Source of the DNA: Agaribacillus sp965228415 | GTDB taxonomy: Bacteria; Bacteroidota; Bacteroidia; Cytophagales; Cyclobacteriaceae | DNA length: 64,000 nt | Assembly (NCBI GenBank): GCA_965228415.1 | Contig: OZ245814.1 | Span: 5,642,001 to 5,706,000 of the forward strand | Reading direction: 5' to 3' | In this document: positions 6,914-14,534 of the stretch, in pieces | Position numbering within the stretch: position 1 is the stretch's first letter | How the letters are laid out: each line of letters begins with the position of its first letter | Program-made: the position numbers and the translations under genes | The notes under the pieces: model-generated | Told to the model about the DNA's origin: nothing | Databases searched by the model: none | The model's input: the letters and a program-made list of their open reading frames with translations, nothing else

Positions 6914-8377
6914 ATGCTGCCTTACGAAGATCTCATTAAACCGGATAAAAATTCAACCAAGGCTGTTTATATTCAGATAGCTGCTAAATTCATTGAGCTT
7001 ATTCAAAAAGGGAAAATCAGATCTGGCGCCAAGCTGCCGGGAAGCCGCCAATTAGCCCTTAAGCTGGGTATAAACCGCAATACGATGAATGCCGCTTACG
7101 ATGAATTAATTGCCCAGGGTTATGCGCTTTCTTTGCAAAGAAAAGGGGTGTTTGTGGTGGAAAACCTGCCGGAGATCAAAGGGGAAGCGTTGGATGAGTC
7201 TTTGCAATCCAAAAGCTATCATGGTATTGCGCCTTTTACCTGGAATGAGCAGCTGCAAACCATACCCCTGGTGAGTTTGCAGGAATATCAGCTGGTGATT
7301 GACGACGGCTTTCCGGATGTACGGCTGGCACCGATCGATTCATTGATGCGGGAATATCGCAGTCTTTCCAGGCGCAGTCCCAACCGGAAATTTCTTAAAT
7401 ACGGCCCCCCTGGCGGTTCGCACCGGCTGAAAATGGCCTTGTTTAAGCATTTGGCCGATACCCGGGGCATTAGCATAGCGCCGGAGAATATGCTTATTGT
7501 CCGAGGCTGCCAGATGGGGTTTTACATTGCTGCAAAACTGTTAATAGCCCCCGGAGATTATATGGTGGTAGGAACGTCAAATTATTTTGCCGTTGATGCG
7601 ACATTCAGACATTTCGGCGCGCGCCTCCTAAGGGTTCCGGTAGACGAAAACGGAATGGATATAGACAAGCTGGAGGCGTTATGTAAAAAAAAGAAGATCA
7701 AAGGTGTTTATGTCATCCCACACCATCATCATCCCACCATGGTTACCCTTTCGACCGATAGGAGAATGAAGTTGCTTCAATTGGCCGCTGCCTACAATTT
7801 TGCCATTATAGAAGATGATTATGACTTCGATTTTCACTATGACACCAATCCCATATTACCGTTGGCCAGCATTGATCCATATGGGCATGTGCTCTATGTC
7901 GGCTCAATCACTAAGACTATTGCACCGGGTTTAAGAATGGGATTTTTAATCGGGCCTGAAAAATTTATAGACAAGGCTGCCCAATTCAGATTGTTGATTG
8001 ACCGGCAAGGAGATACTTTAATGGAAGAGGCCATGGCTTCACTTTATGAGCTGGGGGAAATTGATGGCCACCTGCGCCGGTCATTAAAAATTTACAGGGA
8101 ACGGAGAAATATGTTTTGCCGGTTATTGAAGGAGAAACTGAATGAGGTGGTAACTTTTGAAATACCCCGGGGTGGCCTGGGTATCTGGACGGTCTTCGAT
8201 AAAAATATTGACTTGACGCAGCTATTTAAAAGAGCATTAAAAATGGGGCTTATGATTAATGATCCGTCGATATATAATAATGAAGCCTTCAACGAAAATG
8301 GTGTCCGCCTGGGCTTCGCCTCTGTGAATGAAACTGAAATTACCCGGGCGCTTAGTATTTTGGAAAGGGCCCTGTAA
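6914..8377 (+). CDS. MocR/PdxR-type regulator (GntR HTH fused to class I aminotransferase fold)
   Basis: A 487-residue two-domain regulator. Residues about 10-80 form a GntR winged helix (YIQIAAKFIELIQKGKIRSGAKLPGSRQLA, then NRNTMNAAYDELIAQGY). Residues about 125-487 form an aminotransferase-like domain that keeps PLP-binding features: KYGPPGG (162-168), DDYD (301-304) and the Schiff-base lysine in SITKT (K334). MocR proteins such as GabR and PdxR sense PLP or amino-compound adducts. The gene is divergent from the doxX-ahpD-azoR operon with direct repeats between them, so it probably regulates that operon. Which ligand forms the aldimine is unknown. Confidence 0.9.
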   Translation: MLPYEDLIKPDKNSTKAVYIQIAAKFIELIQKGKIRSGAKLPGSRQLALKLGINRNTMNAAYDELIAQGYALSLQRKGVFVVENLPEIKGEALDESLQSKSYHGIAPFTWNEQLQTIPLVSLQEYQLVIDDGFPDVRLAPIDSLMREYRSLSRRSPNRKFLKYGPPGGSHRLKMALFKHLADTRGISIAPENMLIVRGCQMGFYIAAKLLIAPGDYMVVGTSNYFAVDATFRHFGARLLRVPVDENGMDIDKLEALCKKKKIKGVYVIPHHHHPTMVTLSTDRRMKLLQLAAAYNFAIIEDDYDFDFHYDTNPILPLASIDPYGHVLYVGSITKTIAPGLRMGFLIGPEKFIDKAAQFRLLIDRQGDTLMEEAMASLYELGEIDGHLRRSLKIYRERRNMFCRLLKEKLNEVVTFEIPRGGLGIWTVFDKNIDLTQLFKRALKMGLMINDPSIYNNEAFNENGVRLGFASVNETEITRALSILERAL

Positions 8378-8619
8378 ATCGCTCAGCGGTGCTGTGGCCG
8401 ACCTTGCAGGCAGAACCCGGGGAGCCATAGGTTATTAGCAGGCTTTTCAAAGACATCTTTCGATAGTACGCCTTTTTGGGGTATTTGTCTGGTCTATCTT
8501 TTTTGTTTCATCTGGCCTATCTAAAACCAGCCCGACTGTTGCCCTTTTTCTTTTACAAAACGTTCAAACCAAAGAAAATCAATATTTGTGACCTGTTAAT
8601 AGCAAGAGATTGCGCCAAA

Positions 8620-8635
8620 TATGATTCAAGTCATA
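8620..8635. promoter_or_regulatory. Crp/Fnr-type (DNR/NnrR-like) binding site for the haemoglobin-cbb3 operon
   Basis: TATGA-TTCAAG-TCATA is a perfect palindrome with the TGA-N6-TCA core of the Crp/Fnr superfamily. A TAGTTTTA element at 8658-8665 resembles the phylum's -7 box, which puts the site centre (8627.5) near -41, the usual activator position. The first codon is at 8689. The same palindrome with a different spacer stands in front of ric (13628-13643), and a Crp/Fnr gene is at 13811. The rest of the 311-base gap after the MocR gene (8378-8619) shows no gene. Confidence 0.65.
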
Positions 8636-8688
8636 AAATCCGGAGCCACACGGGATATAGTTTTACTAAAAAATGATAAAAGAAAGTC

Positions 8689-9123
8689 ATGGAAAAAACT
8701 GAAACCGACAACTCGAGACGATTGCTGGATAACCGGGCAGCTATAAACTTTCTTGTCAAGACTTTTTATGCGAAGGTAAGAAAGGATGATATGCTTGGCC
8801 CCATATTTAACGGTCAGGTACAGAACTGGCCGGAACACCTGGAACGGCTGACAGACTTTTGGCAAACCAACCTACTGTTTCAACGCGCGTACAAGGGGAA
8901 TCCTGTAAAAGCCCATATCGATACCGACAAACAAGTTGGCGGGAGTATCACAACGGAACATTTTGGGAGATGGCTGCAGCTATGGTTTGAGACAATAGAT
9001 AAGCATTTTGAAGGAGAACACGCCGACAGGGCAAAAAACCACGCCAGAAAAATGTCTACTCACCTCTTTTTGAGAATATTTCAAAGCAGAGACGGATTGC
9101 CAAAAATAAACCTGACTGAGTGA
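8689..9123 (+). CDS. group III truncated haemoglobin
   Basis: A 144-residue globin of the group III truncated type. Visible landmarks: LVKTFYAKVRKDDMLGPIF (helices B/C with the FY pair), the FW pair at 57-58, YKGNPVKAH (68-76), and the proximal histidine in HFGRWLQLWF (H91). These globins bind O2 and NO; in epsilonproteobacteria they are linked to NO tolerance. It is the first gene of an operon with the cbb3-type oxidase: its TGA (9121-9123) overlaps a GTG of the next frame. A Crp/Fnr-type palindrome lies 54 bases upstream. The layout argues for NO scavenging ahead of a haem-copper oxidase. Confidence 0.9.
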   Translation: MEKTETDNSRRLLDNRAAINFLVKTFYAKVRKDDMLGPIFNGQVQNWPEHLERLTDFWQTNLLFQRAYKGNPVKAHIDTDKQVGGSITTEHFGRWLQLWFETIDKHFEGEHADRAKNHARKMSTHLFLRIFQSRDGLPKINLTE

Positions 9124-9137
9124 AAAGAATAGTTGAA

Positions 9138-10925
9138 ATGAAGCATTTCAAAACCGTAATAGTGTTTTTTATCATGTTGGCAGGAAACCCCCTGTTAGTG
9201 TTGGGAACCTCAAAACAGGCGATAACCAATGAGTCGTTGTTCTCGGAAGGAGGTATCATAGGATTAATAATCCTGTCTCTGGTGGTGGTGCTGGCCCTGA
9301 TCATAATTTTACTGAGCCGGATTGGTAAATTGACTTTCGACCTGGCCACCAGGGAAACAAAAACCCGGCAGCAGGAAATTGATGAGGCGATGGAAACTTT
9401 AAGCGAGTCGCAGGTCGACAGGCTGATTAGCCGCCAGAACTATTTTAAGTTTCGCGTAACAGGTGACGAATTGGGGGGCACCGGAAAACCATTGGATGAC
9501 CGCGGGTTGGTGAGTAACCTTGTTAAAAATATCGGGCCAAGAATAACAGCTGAAAAACGAAAAAATACCACACAAGCATCGATTGAACCCGAACATCGAA
9601 GATTGATCCTAGGTTTTATTATTACGGCCACCTTTTGGTTAGTATTCGGATCAGCTGTCGGAGAATATTTGGGGATAAAATTTATAGCCCCGGAATTAGA
9701 CAAGGTATCCTGGCTTTCCTTCGGCAGGTTGAGACCGGTCCATACCAATACCGTGTTTTGGGGCTGGGCCTCTCTTGGCATGATCGGGTTGGGTTACCAC
9801 GTGGTGCCGAGAACTTCCAACACCAGCCTTTTTAGCTATAAAATAGGCTGGATATCCCTGATCAGTATCAACCTGGCTGTTATTCTGGGCAATATATGCC
9901 TGATGGCAGGTGTAAATAACGGCGGCGGCGAATACCGGGAATATATCTGGCCCGTGGCATTACTATTTGCCACCGGATTGGCCCTCACGATCTACAACTA
10001 TTATCAAACCATTGCAAACAGAAAAACGACCGAGATCTATGTGTCTAACTGGTATATTATGGGTGCTGGAATCTGGACACTGATACTGGTGACCATTGCC
10101 TATCTGCCTTTCTACCAGGATGGTTTGGGAGAGACAATCATTCAGGGGTATCTGATGCATCAGGCGGTGGGCATGTGGTTTATGACTTTTACCCTGGGTC
10201 TGGTTTATTACTACCTTCCGAGAGCATTGAATAAGCCTATTTATTCCTACTCCCTGGGTGTGCTTGCATTTTGGACACAGATGCTTTTTTACACCCTGAT
10301 TGGTACGCATCATTTTTTGTTTAGTCCTGTGCCGTGGTGGTTGCAAACAGTGGCTATCGTGTTTAGCATCGGGATGTTTATTCCGGTTACAGCCGGTACC
10401 GCCAACTTCCTGTTAACGATTAAGGGTTCCTGGAAAATGATCAGTGATAGCTATGTGCTTCCATTTCTATTTATTGGCGTGATATTTTATTTTATCGGCT
10501 CTTCCCAGGGCAGTTTGCAGGCATTTAGGTTTACCAGTGTTATCTGGCATTTCACCGATTTCAACGTGGCCCACTCACATATTACCATGTATGGTATCAT
10601 ATCCATTTTTCTGTGGGGTTTCATGTATTACCTGATGCCCGCCATTACGGGTAGAAACCCAAGGGAGGTGTTGGTAGGTATGCACTTTTGGCTTGCCGTG
10701 ATCGGATTGCTTTTATATGTTTTCCCATTAATGATCGGAGGTACGCTAAAAGGACTTAGCTGGTTAAATGAAGAGCCGTTTATTTCATCTGTGGTTTTGA
10801 TGATTCCCTATTGGATATGGAGGGCTATCGGAGGATCATTTATGTTTTTATCGCATATCGTCTTTGCCTATAATGTGTATTATATGATGAAAGGGCCCGC
10901 TTTGAAAATTGATAATGTCAAGTAA
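9138..10925 (+). CDS. ccoN: cbb3-type haem-copper oxidase subunit I with extra N-terminal region
   Basis: Start taken at the ATG at 9138; a GTG at 9120 adds six residues. Numbered from the GTG, residues 1-160 are an addition: signal-like helix, second helix (about 43-66) and a charged cytoplasmic stretch. The CcoN core follows with all metal ligands: H208 (low-spin haem b, RPVHTN), H347 (CuB), Y391 six residues before H397-H398 (CuB, the cbb3 cross-linked tyrosine position), H485 (haem b3) and H487 (haem b). The residue four after the first CuB histidine is Gly as in CcoN, not the Glu of NO reductases, so an O2-reducing enzyme is the better call. It is operonic with the haemoglobin upstream and the CcoO fusion downstream. 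No cco assembly genes are in the window. Confidence 0.88.
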   Translation: MKHFKTVIVFFIMLAGNPLLVLGTSKQAITNESLFSEGGIIGLIILSLVVVLALIIILLSRIGKLTFDLATRETKTRQQEIDEAMETLSESQVDRLISRQNYFKFRVTGDELGGTGKPLDDRGLVSNLVKNIGPRITAEKRKNTTQASIEPEHRRLILGFIITATFWLVFGSAVGEYLGIKFIAPELDKVSWLSFGRLRPVHTNTVFWGWASLGMIGLGYHVVPRTSNTSLFSYKIGWISLISINLAVILGNICLMAGVNNGGGEYREYIWPVALLFATGLALTIYNYYQTIANRKTTEIYVSNWYIMGAGIWTLILVTIAYLPFYQDGLGETIIQGYLMHQAVGMWFMTFTLGLVYYYLPRALNKPIYSYSLGVLAFWTQMLFYTLIGTHHFLFSPVPWWLQTVAIVFSIGMFIPVTAGTANFLLTIKGSWKMISDSYVLPFLFIGVIFYFIGSSQGSLQAFRFTSVIWHFTDFNVAHSHITMYGIISIFLWGFMYYLMPAITGRNPREVLVGMHFWLAVIGLLLYVFPLMIGGTLKGLSWLNEEPFISSVVLMIPYWIWRAIGGSFMFLSHIVFAYNVYYMMKGPALKIDNVK

Positions 10926-11985
10926 CATGAACTTAAGCTTTCACACTAATCACCGCCTGCTGGTATCGCTGATATTTGGAGGTTTTGGGCTGCTAAGCCT
11001 GGGAATTGCCGTTTTGCCAGCATATAATGTACAGGAGAACAATCAGCTTTTACCAAGGCAATCACCGCTGACAGCGGCGCAACTGCGGGGAAGGGAGGTT
11101 TACATTGCTGAAGGCTGTGTCGGTTGTCACACGCAACAGGTAAGGACTATTGCTATGGATAAAACCTGGGGTAAAAGGCCCGGCATTCCGGCAGATTATG
11201 CCACCAATACAAGACCTGACCTGTGGCGGCAAACAGCCTCTATACTTGGAACAGAACGCACGGGTCCGGACCTTACCAATATCGGTCAAAGGCAGCCCAG
11301 CATAGATTGGCACCTGTTGCATTTGTTTAATCCGAGAATGGTGGTTGCCGAATCGATCATGCCCGCTTATCCCTGGCTTTTTGAAGAAAAAGAAAATCCT
11401 GACAAACATGACCGGGTTGTTAAACTGCCACCGGAACAACAAAAGCAAATCACCGGACAACTGGTTACTACCCGCAAGGCAGAAGATCTGGTAGCCTACC
11501 TGCTCTCCTTGAAACAGCCGGATTTACCTGTAGGCATTAAGATCAATTTTATAGATTTTCCTAAAAGTCAGGATAAGGGCAGCGGACAGCAGGTGGGAGA
11601 CGGGAAAGCCAGTGATAGCAAAGAAGCCGGCGAAAACAAAGATTTCGATGGCGCGGCTCTGATCGCCAAAGGAGAGGTGTTGTTTCAGACAAGATGCGCG
11701 GCCTGTCATCAGGGAAACGGAGAAGGACTGGCCGGCGCATTTCCCCCTTTGAAGGGAAGTGAGGTTGTAAACAGGGAGGATCCGTCAAAGTTGATCCACA
11801 TTATTTTAAATGGATATGATGAAAATGACGCTTACGGGGCTATGCCTGGGTTTGCCGGTCAGCTGAGTGATGAAGAAATCGCAAGTATCGCTTCCTATGA
11901 AAGAAATAGCTGGGGCAATAGCGCTCCCGTCATAGAACCAGCAACGGTAAAGGCCATCAGAGAAATGATAAAACCATCATTATGA
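10915..11985 (+). CDS. ccoO: CcoO-like cytochrome c fused to a second cytochrome c domain
   Basis: Start at the ATG at 10915 (ATG at 10927 is also possible); it overlaps the end of ccoN. Numbered from the TTG at 10909: a membrane anchor at about 17-38, a CcoO domain with GREVYIAEGCVGCH (C70, C73, H74), the family segment RTGPDL...DWHLLHLFNPR, and axial M151 in ESIMPAYPW. A low-complexity charged linker (about 218-247) leads to a second cytochrome c with CAACH (C263, C266, H267) and M312 (GAMPGF). In usual cbb3 oxidases the second and third haems c sit on a separate CcoP; here one is joined to CcoO and no CcoP gene follows. Electron entry is probably through the C-terminal domain. The stop overlaps the next gene. 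Confidence 0.87.
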   Translation: MSSNMNLSFHTNHRLLVSLIFGGFGLLSLGIAVLPAYNVQENNQLLPRQSPLTAAQLRGREVYIAEGCVGCHTQQVRTIAMDKTWGKRPGIPADYATNTRPDLWRQTASILGTERTGPDLTNIGQRQPSIDWHLLHLFNPRMVVAESIMPAYPWLFEEKENPDKHDRVVKLPPEQQKQITGQLVTTRKAEDLVAYLLSLKQPDLPVGIKINFIDFPKSQDKGSGQQVGDGKASDSKEAGENKDFDGAALIAKGEVLFQTRCAACHQGNGEGLAGAFPPLKGSEVVNREDPSKLIHIILNGYDENDAYGAMPGFAGQLSDEEIASIASYERNSWGNSAPVIEPATVKAIREMIKPSL

Positions 11986-12302
11986 TAAAAACGGGATTTT
12001 ATAAAAAGAAGATGTTTATCCTTCCGGCCCTGTTTTTGGTGGGTTTGGCGGGGTTTGTGTCAGCCATGGCCAGGCAGGATTTTAGCCGTTTTGTGGAAAT
12101 TACCCTGTGTATTACGTATCCGCAGGAATTGTTGACTACAGATCTCGGTTCAAATATGCCTGGGAGCAAATTAGACTTCGTACTGATCTATCTTTCCATT
12201 GTAATCGTGGGTTATACCTTGTTTCGCGGGTTGCAGTGTTTGATCAAGCCGGGGGAAGAAACCAGTGACCATATTAAACGTGAAATCCTAAATTCAAAAT
12301 AA
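11982..12302 (+). CDS. small two-helix membrane protein of the cbb3 operon
   Basis: A 106-residue protein whose ATG overlaps the stop of the ccoO fusion (ATGA, 11982-11985). It has two hydrophobic segments (about 11-29 and 63-82) separated by a loop of about 30 residues with a cysteine (LCITYPQELL), and a basic C-terminus. I do not recognise a named family. Position and topology suggest an accessory subunit like CcoQ/CcoH, but the sequence resembles neither enough to name it. Confidence 0.6.
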   Translation: MIKTGFYKKKMFILPALFLVGLAGFVSAMARQDFSRFVEITLCITYPQELLTTDLGSNMPGSKLDFVLIYLSIVIVGYTLFRGLQCLIKPGEETSDHIKREILNSK

Positions 12303-12303
12303 C

Positions 12304-12714
12304 ATGGACAAAGCCGACAAAAAGATCCGGATTTTCCTTGACGATGATTCAATTCCATTTGCCGAATACACCCCGCCCGTCAAATTCCAGCTGGATACCA
12401 CCAAAATGCAGGATGGTGACCATACTCTGACTATTGTAGCCAGGTCTACCGATGGTAGAGAAGGAATTAAAAAGGTGAATTTTGTGGTAAGAAACGGCCC
12501 TGAGATTAATGTCAGCGGCATTAAAAACAATGACGTGGTGGATGATAAAGTAAATGTAGTTGTCAATGCCTATGGCAGTGAAACCAGGGAGATCTTTGTC
12601 GTAGACGGTTCGGAAAACCCCAATGCCATCCCAAATTGGTTATGGGTCGTTATGTTGGGCTTTATTGCCTGGGGGGCTTTTTACCTGATTTCATATTTGA
12701 ATGCGCCAAATTAA
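12304..12714 (+). CDS. Ig-like domain plus FixP_N-like membrane anchor
   Basis: A 136-residue protein, one base after the previous stop. Residues about 5-95 read like two short beta-sandwich segments (IRIFLDDDSIPFAEYTPPVKFQLDT, DGDHTLTIVARSTDGREGIKKVNFVV), a bacterial Ig-like pattern. The C-terminus is one membrane helix introduced by NPNAIPNWLWVVMLGFIAWG, close in pattern to the N-terminal anchor of CcoP/FixP (NPLPRWW...). My reading is that this is the anchor part of a split CcoP whose cytochrome has moved onto CcoO. No haem-binding motif is present. Without a signal peptide the Ig part would be placed on the cytoplasmic side, which is unusual and leaves topology open. Confidence 0.55.
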   Translation: MDKADKKIRIFLDDDSIPFAEYTPPVKFQLDTTKMQDGDHTLTIVARSTDGREGIKKVNFVVRNGPEINVSGIKNNDVVDDKVNVVVNAYGSETREIFVVDGSENPNAIPNWLWVVMLGFIAWGAFYLISYLNAPN

Positions 12715-12802
12715 ACACTACAAATATTGAATAATCAAAATAACCGGATCACTCTCATACAAAGGAAACACATGCGGCGATGGCGATTCCCTCCGGTATC
12801 TG

Positions 12803-13531
12803 CTAGCCGGGATAGACTTTTAGGAACAATGATTTAGCCATTGGATGCAAAACATTATTCTCCAGGTGAACATGCTGGTGAAGATCTCTCACAAACATTT
12901 TCAGCTTTTTAAAAGTAACGGTGTAGCTTGTACAGGCATCAGCAGGCGGCGAAAAATTATTGGTTAACTTGCGTATTGATTCCAATGCTCTCCCGGTATG
13001 CTCGTGTTCATCGGCAACGTCTCCCCAGATTTCCTCAAAAGACTGGTAACGCGGTGGAATGACGGATTCCGTTCCCGCTGCTGCTTTTTCCAGGTACTTT
13101 ATAAATGGAAATACCTGCAGTTCCTCCCGTTTAAGGTGTTTTGTCAATTCACCCTTTTCTTTTTGAAATAATGATTTTAACGTATGCAATTCAGGATGAT
13201 TTTCGCCATGTACCAACCATATTTTTTCCAGGAGACGGTCAATTTCGTCTATTGCCAGGTTGGTATATTCATGATGTTTTTGAACAATGTAATCAATCAG
13301 GGCCGAAGGTGGTAGAAAACGTAAATATATGGTGTCCGCGGCCGGCTCCTGCTCTACGGCTTGTATTTCTTCCAATATGGTGCCGGTAGCAACGCCGGCG
13401 GTCTTGCAGGCGGTCCCGAGCTGTTGACCGCCATTGCAGCAGTAGTCGATACCATATTTTTCGAAGACTCTCAAAGTATTTGGATGATCAGTGGCAATTT
13501 TTGCCACCGTCGAATTCTGGTCAATTTCCAT
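12803..13531 (-). CDS. ric: iron-sulphur cluster repair di-iron protein RIC (ScdA/YtfE)
   Basis: A 242-residue protein with the complete RIC layout. The N-terminal ScdA_N domain (about 1-60) contains TDHPNTLRVFEKYGIDYCCNGG with the paired cysteines. The hemerythrin-like part follows with its histidine/glutamate ligands (YIVQKHHEY, LTKHLKREELQVFPF, DEHEHTGR, DLHQHVHLENNVLHP). RIC proteins restore Fe-S clusters damaged by NO or peroxide. The gene is divergent from the Crp/Fnr regulator and has a TATGA-N6-TCATA palindrome 97 bases upstream of its start, identical in arms to the site before the haemoglobin-cbb3 operon. Confidence 0.93.
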   Translation of the reverse strand: MEIDQNSTVAKIATDHPNTLRVFEKYGIDYCCNGGQQLGTACKTAGVATGTILEEIQAVEQEPAADTIYLRFLPPSALIDYIVQKHHEYTNLAIDEIDRLLEKIWLVHGENHPELHTLKSLFQKEKGELTKHLKREELQVFPFIKYLEKAAAGTESVIPPRYQSFEEIWGDVADEHEHTGRALESIRKLTNNFSPPADACTSYTVTFKKLKMFVRDLHQHVHLENNVLHPMAKSLFLKVYPG

Positions 13532-13627
13532 TTCTTTGTTGTTTATGTGATAAAAAATTTTGATTAAAAAACAGCAGTCTTATGTTTATCTTTATTTCGA
13601 ATTTAAAGTAAGATAGATCCTGCTGGT

Positions 13628-13643
13628 TATGACCCGGATCATA
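13628..13643. promoter_or_regulatory. Crp/Fnr-type (DNR/NnrR-like) binding site in front of ric
   Basis: TATGA-CCCGGA-TCATA, a perfect palindrome in the 279-base gap between ric (minus) and the Crp/Fnr gene (plus). Arms and spacing equal those of the site at 8620-8635, which supports a small regulon controlled by the adjacent regulator. It could serve ric, the regulator itself, or both. Confidence 0.65.
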
Positions 13644-13810
13644 TTGGATGTAAAAAATTGATGATTGTATTAGAAAGACCGATGAGAAGATGGCTGGTGC
13701 GGATAAACAGACCTGATGTCATGGGCTGACTGATTATAACCATAAGCGGTTGAATTTCTGGCATAAAGTGATATCGGGAGGTTTATGAGGACAACTAATC
13801 TACGTAATAA

Positions 13811-14413
13811 ATGATACCTATTGACACATTAAAATCCTATGGCGCTCATTTATTTTCATTGCCAAAAGGAACTTTTCTTTTTAAAGAAGGCAACAAACCA
13901 GTGTTTTACTACCAGGTACATGATGGAAAGATAAAAATGGCCAATCACAGTAAAGACGGAAAAGAATTTGTGCAAGGTTTTTTTTCGAGTGGAGAGAGTT
14001 TTGGAGAACCCCCTTTGTTTGGTACTTTCAATTACCCCGGCTCGGCTATTGCTGTGGAAGACTCGAAAATATGGCGTTTGGAGAAAAACATTTTTTTAGA
14101 ATTGCTGAAAAGCGATTTTGAGCTACACTATGCTTTCACGCAGACCCTTGCCAAGCGTTTGTTCTATAAAGCAATGCAATTGAGGGAGATTTCCAGTCAC
14201 GACCCCGAGCATCGGATTATCACCCTGATCGATTACCTGCGCATTCAGGAAAATAATGTCGATAGCCGGTTTCGGGTAAAATTAACCCGCCAACAAATAG
14301 CAGACCTGACAGGTTTACGGGTAGAAACAGTTATCAGGTCTGTGAAAAAACTGGAGTCCAAAGGGAAAGTTGCTATTGAAAACGGTATTGTCTTCCGATT
14401 ATTCAGCCAATAA
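13811..14413 (+). CDS. Crp/Fnr-family regulator without cysteines
   Basis: A 200-residue protein: cyclic-nucleotide-binding-like beta barrel at about 10-110 (PKGTFLFKEGNKPVFYYQVHDGKIKM, FSSGESFGEPPLF), a dimerisation helix, and a C-terminal winged helix (LTRQQIADLTGLRVETVIRSVKKLESKGKV, about 157-186). It has no cysteine at all, so it cannot carry the Fnr Fe-S cluster; NO-sensing DNR/NnrR proteins also lack it. Its neighbours (ric, truncated haemoglobin, cbb3-type oxidase) and the two identical palindromes favour a DNR/NnrR-like activator. The ligand is not proven by sequence. Confidence 0.87.
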   Translation: MIPIDTLKSYGAHLFSLPKGTFLFKEGNKPVFYYQVHDGKIKMANHSKDGKEFVQGFFSSGESFGEPPLFGTFNYPGSAIAVEDSKIWRLEKNIFLELLKSDFELHYAFTQTLAKRLFYKAMQLREISSHDPEHRIITLIDYLRIQENNVDSRFRVKLTRQQIADLTGLRVETVIRSVKKLESKGKVAIENGIVFRLFSQ

Positions 14414-14534
14414 TGCGATTAACGCAACGATTTCTTTTAAAAAACCATATTTTATTGTTGATTCAACATTTGAAGGATAAGATCACCAGATCTTTTGGAG
14501 GGGAAACCATTATTTTTTACAAAATCTCACCTGA

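Noticed and set aside
8476..8676. A 66-codon plus-strand frame before the globin gene
   Set aside because: Low-complexity hydrophobic start, no family character, and it covers the Crp/Fnr-type site and promoter of the next gene.
9138..10925. Reading subunit I as a nitric oxide reductase because of its NO-related neighbours
   Set aside because: The residue four after the first CuB histidine (H347) is Gly, as in CcoN; the Glu of cNOR/qNOR is absent and the cbb3 tyrosine (Y391) is present.
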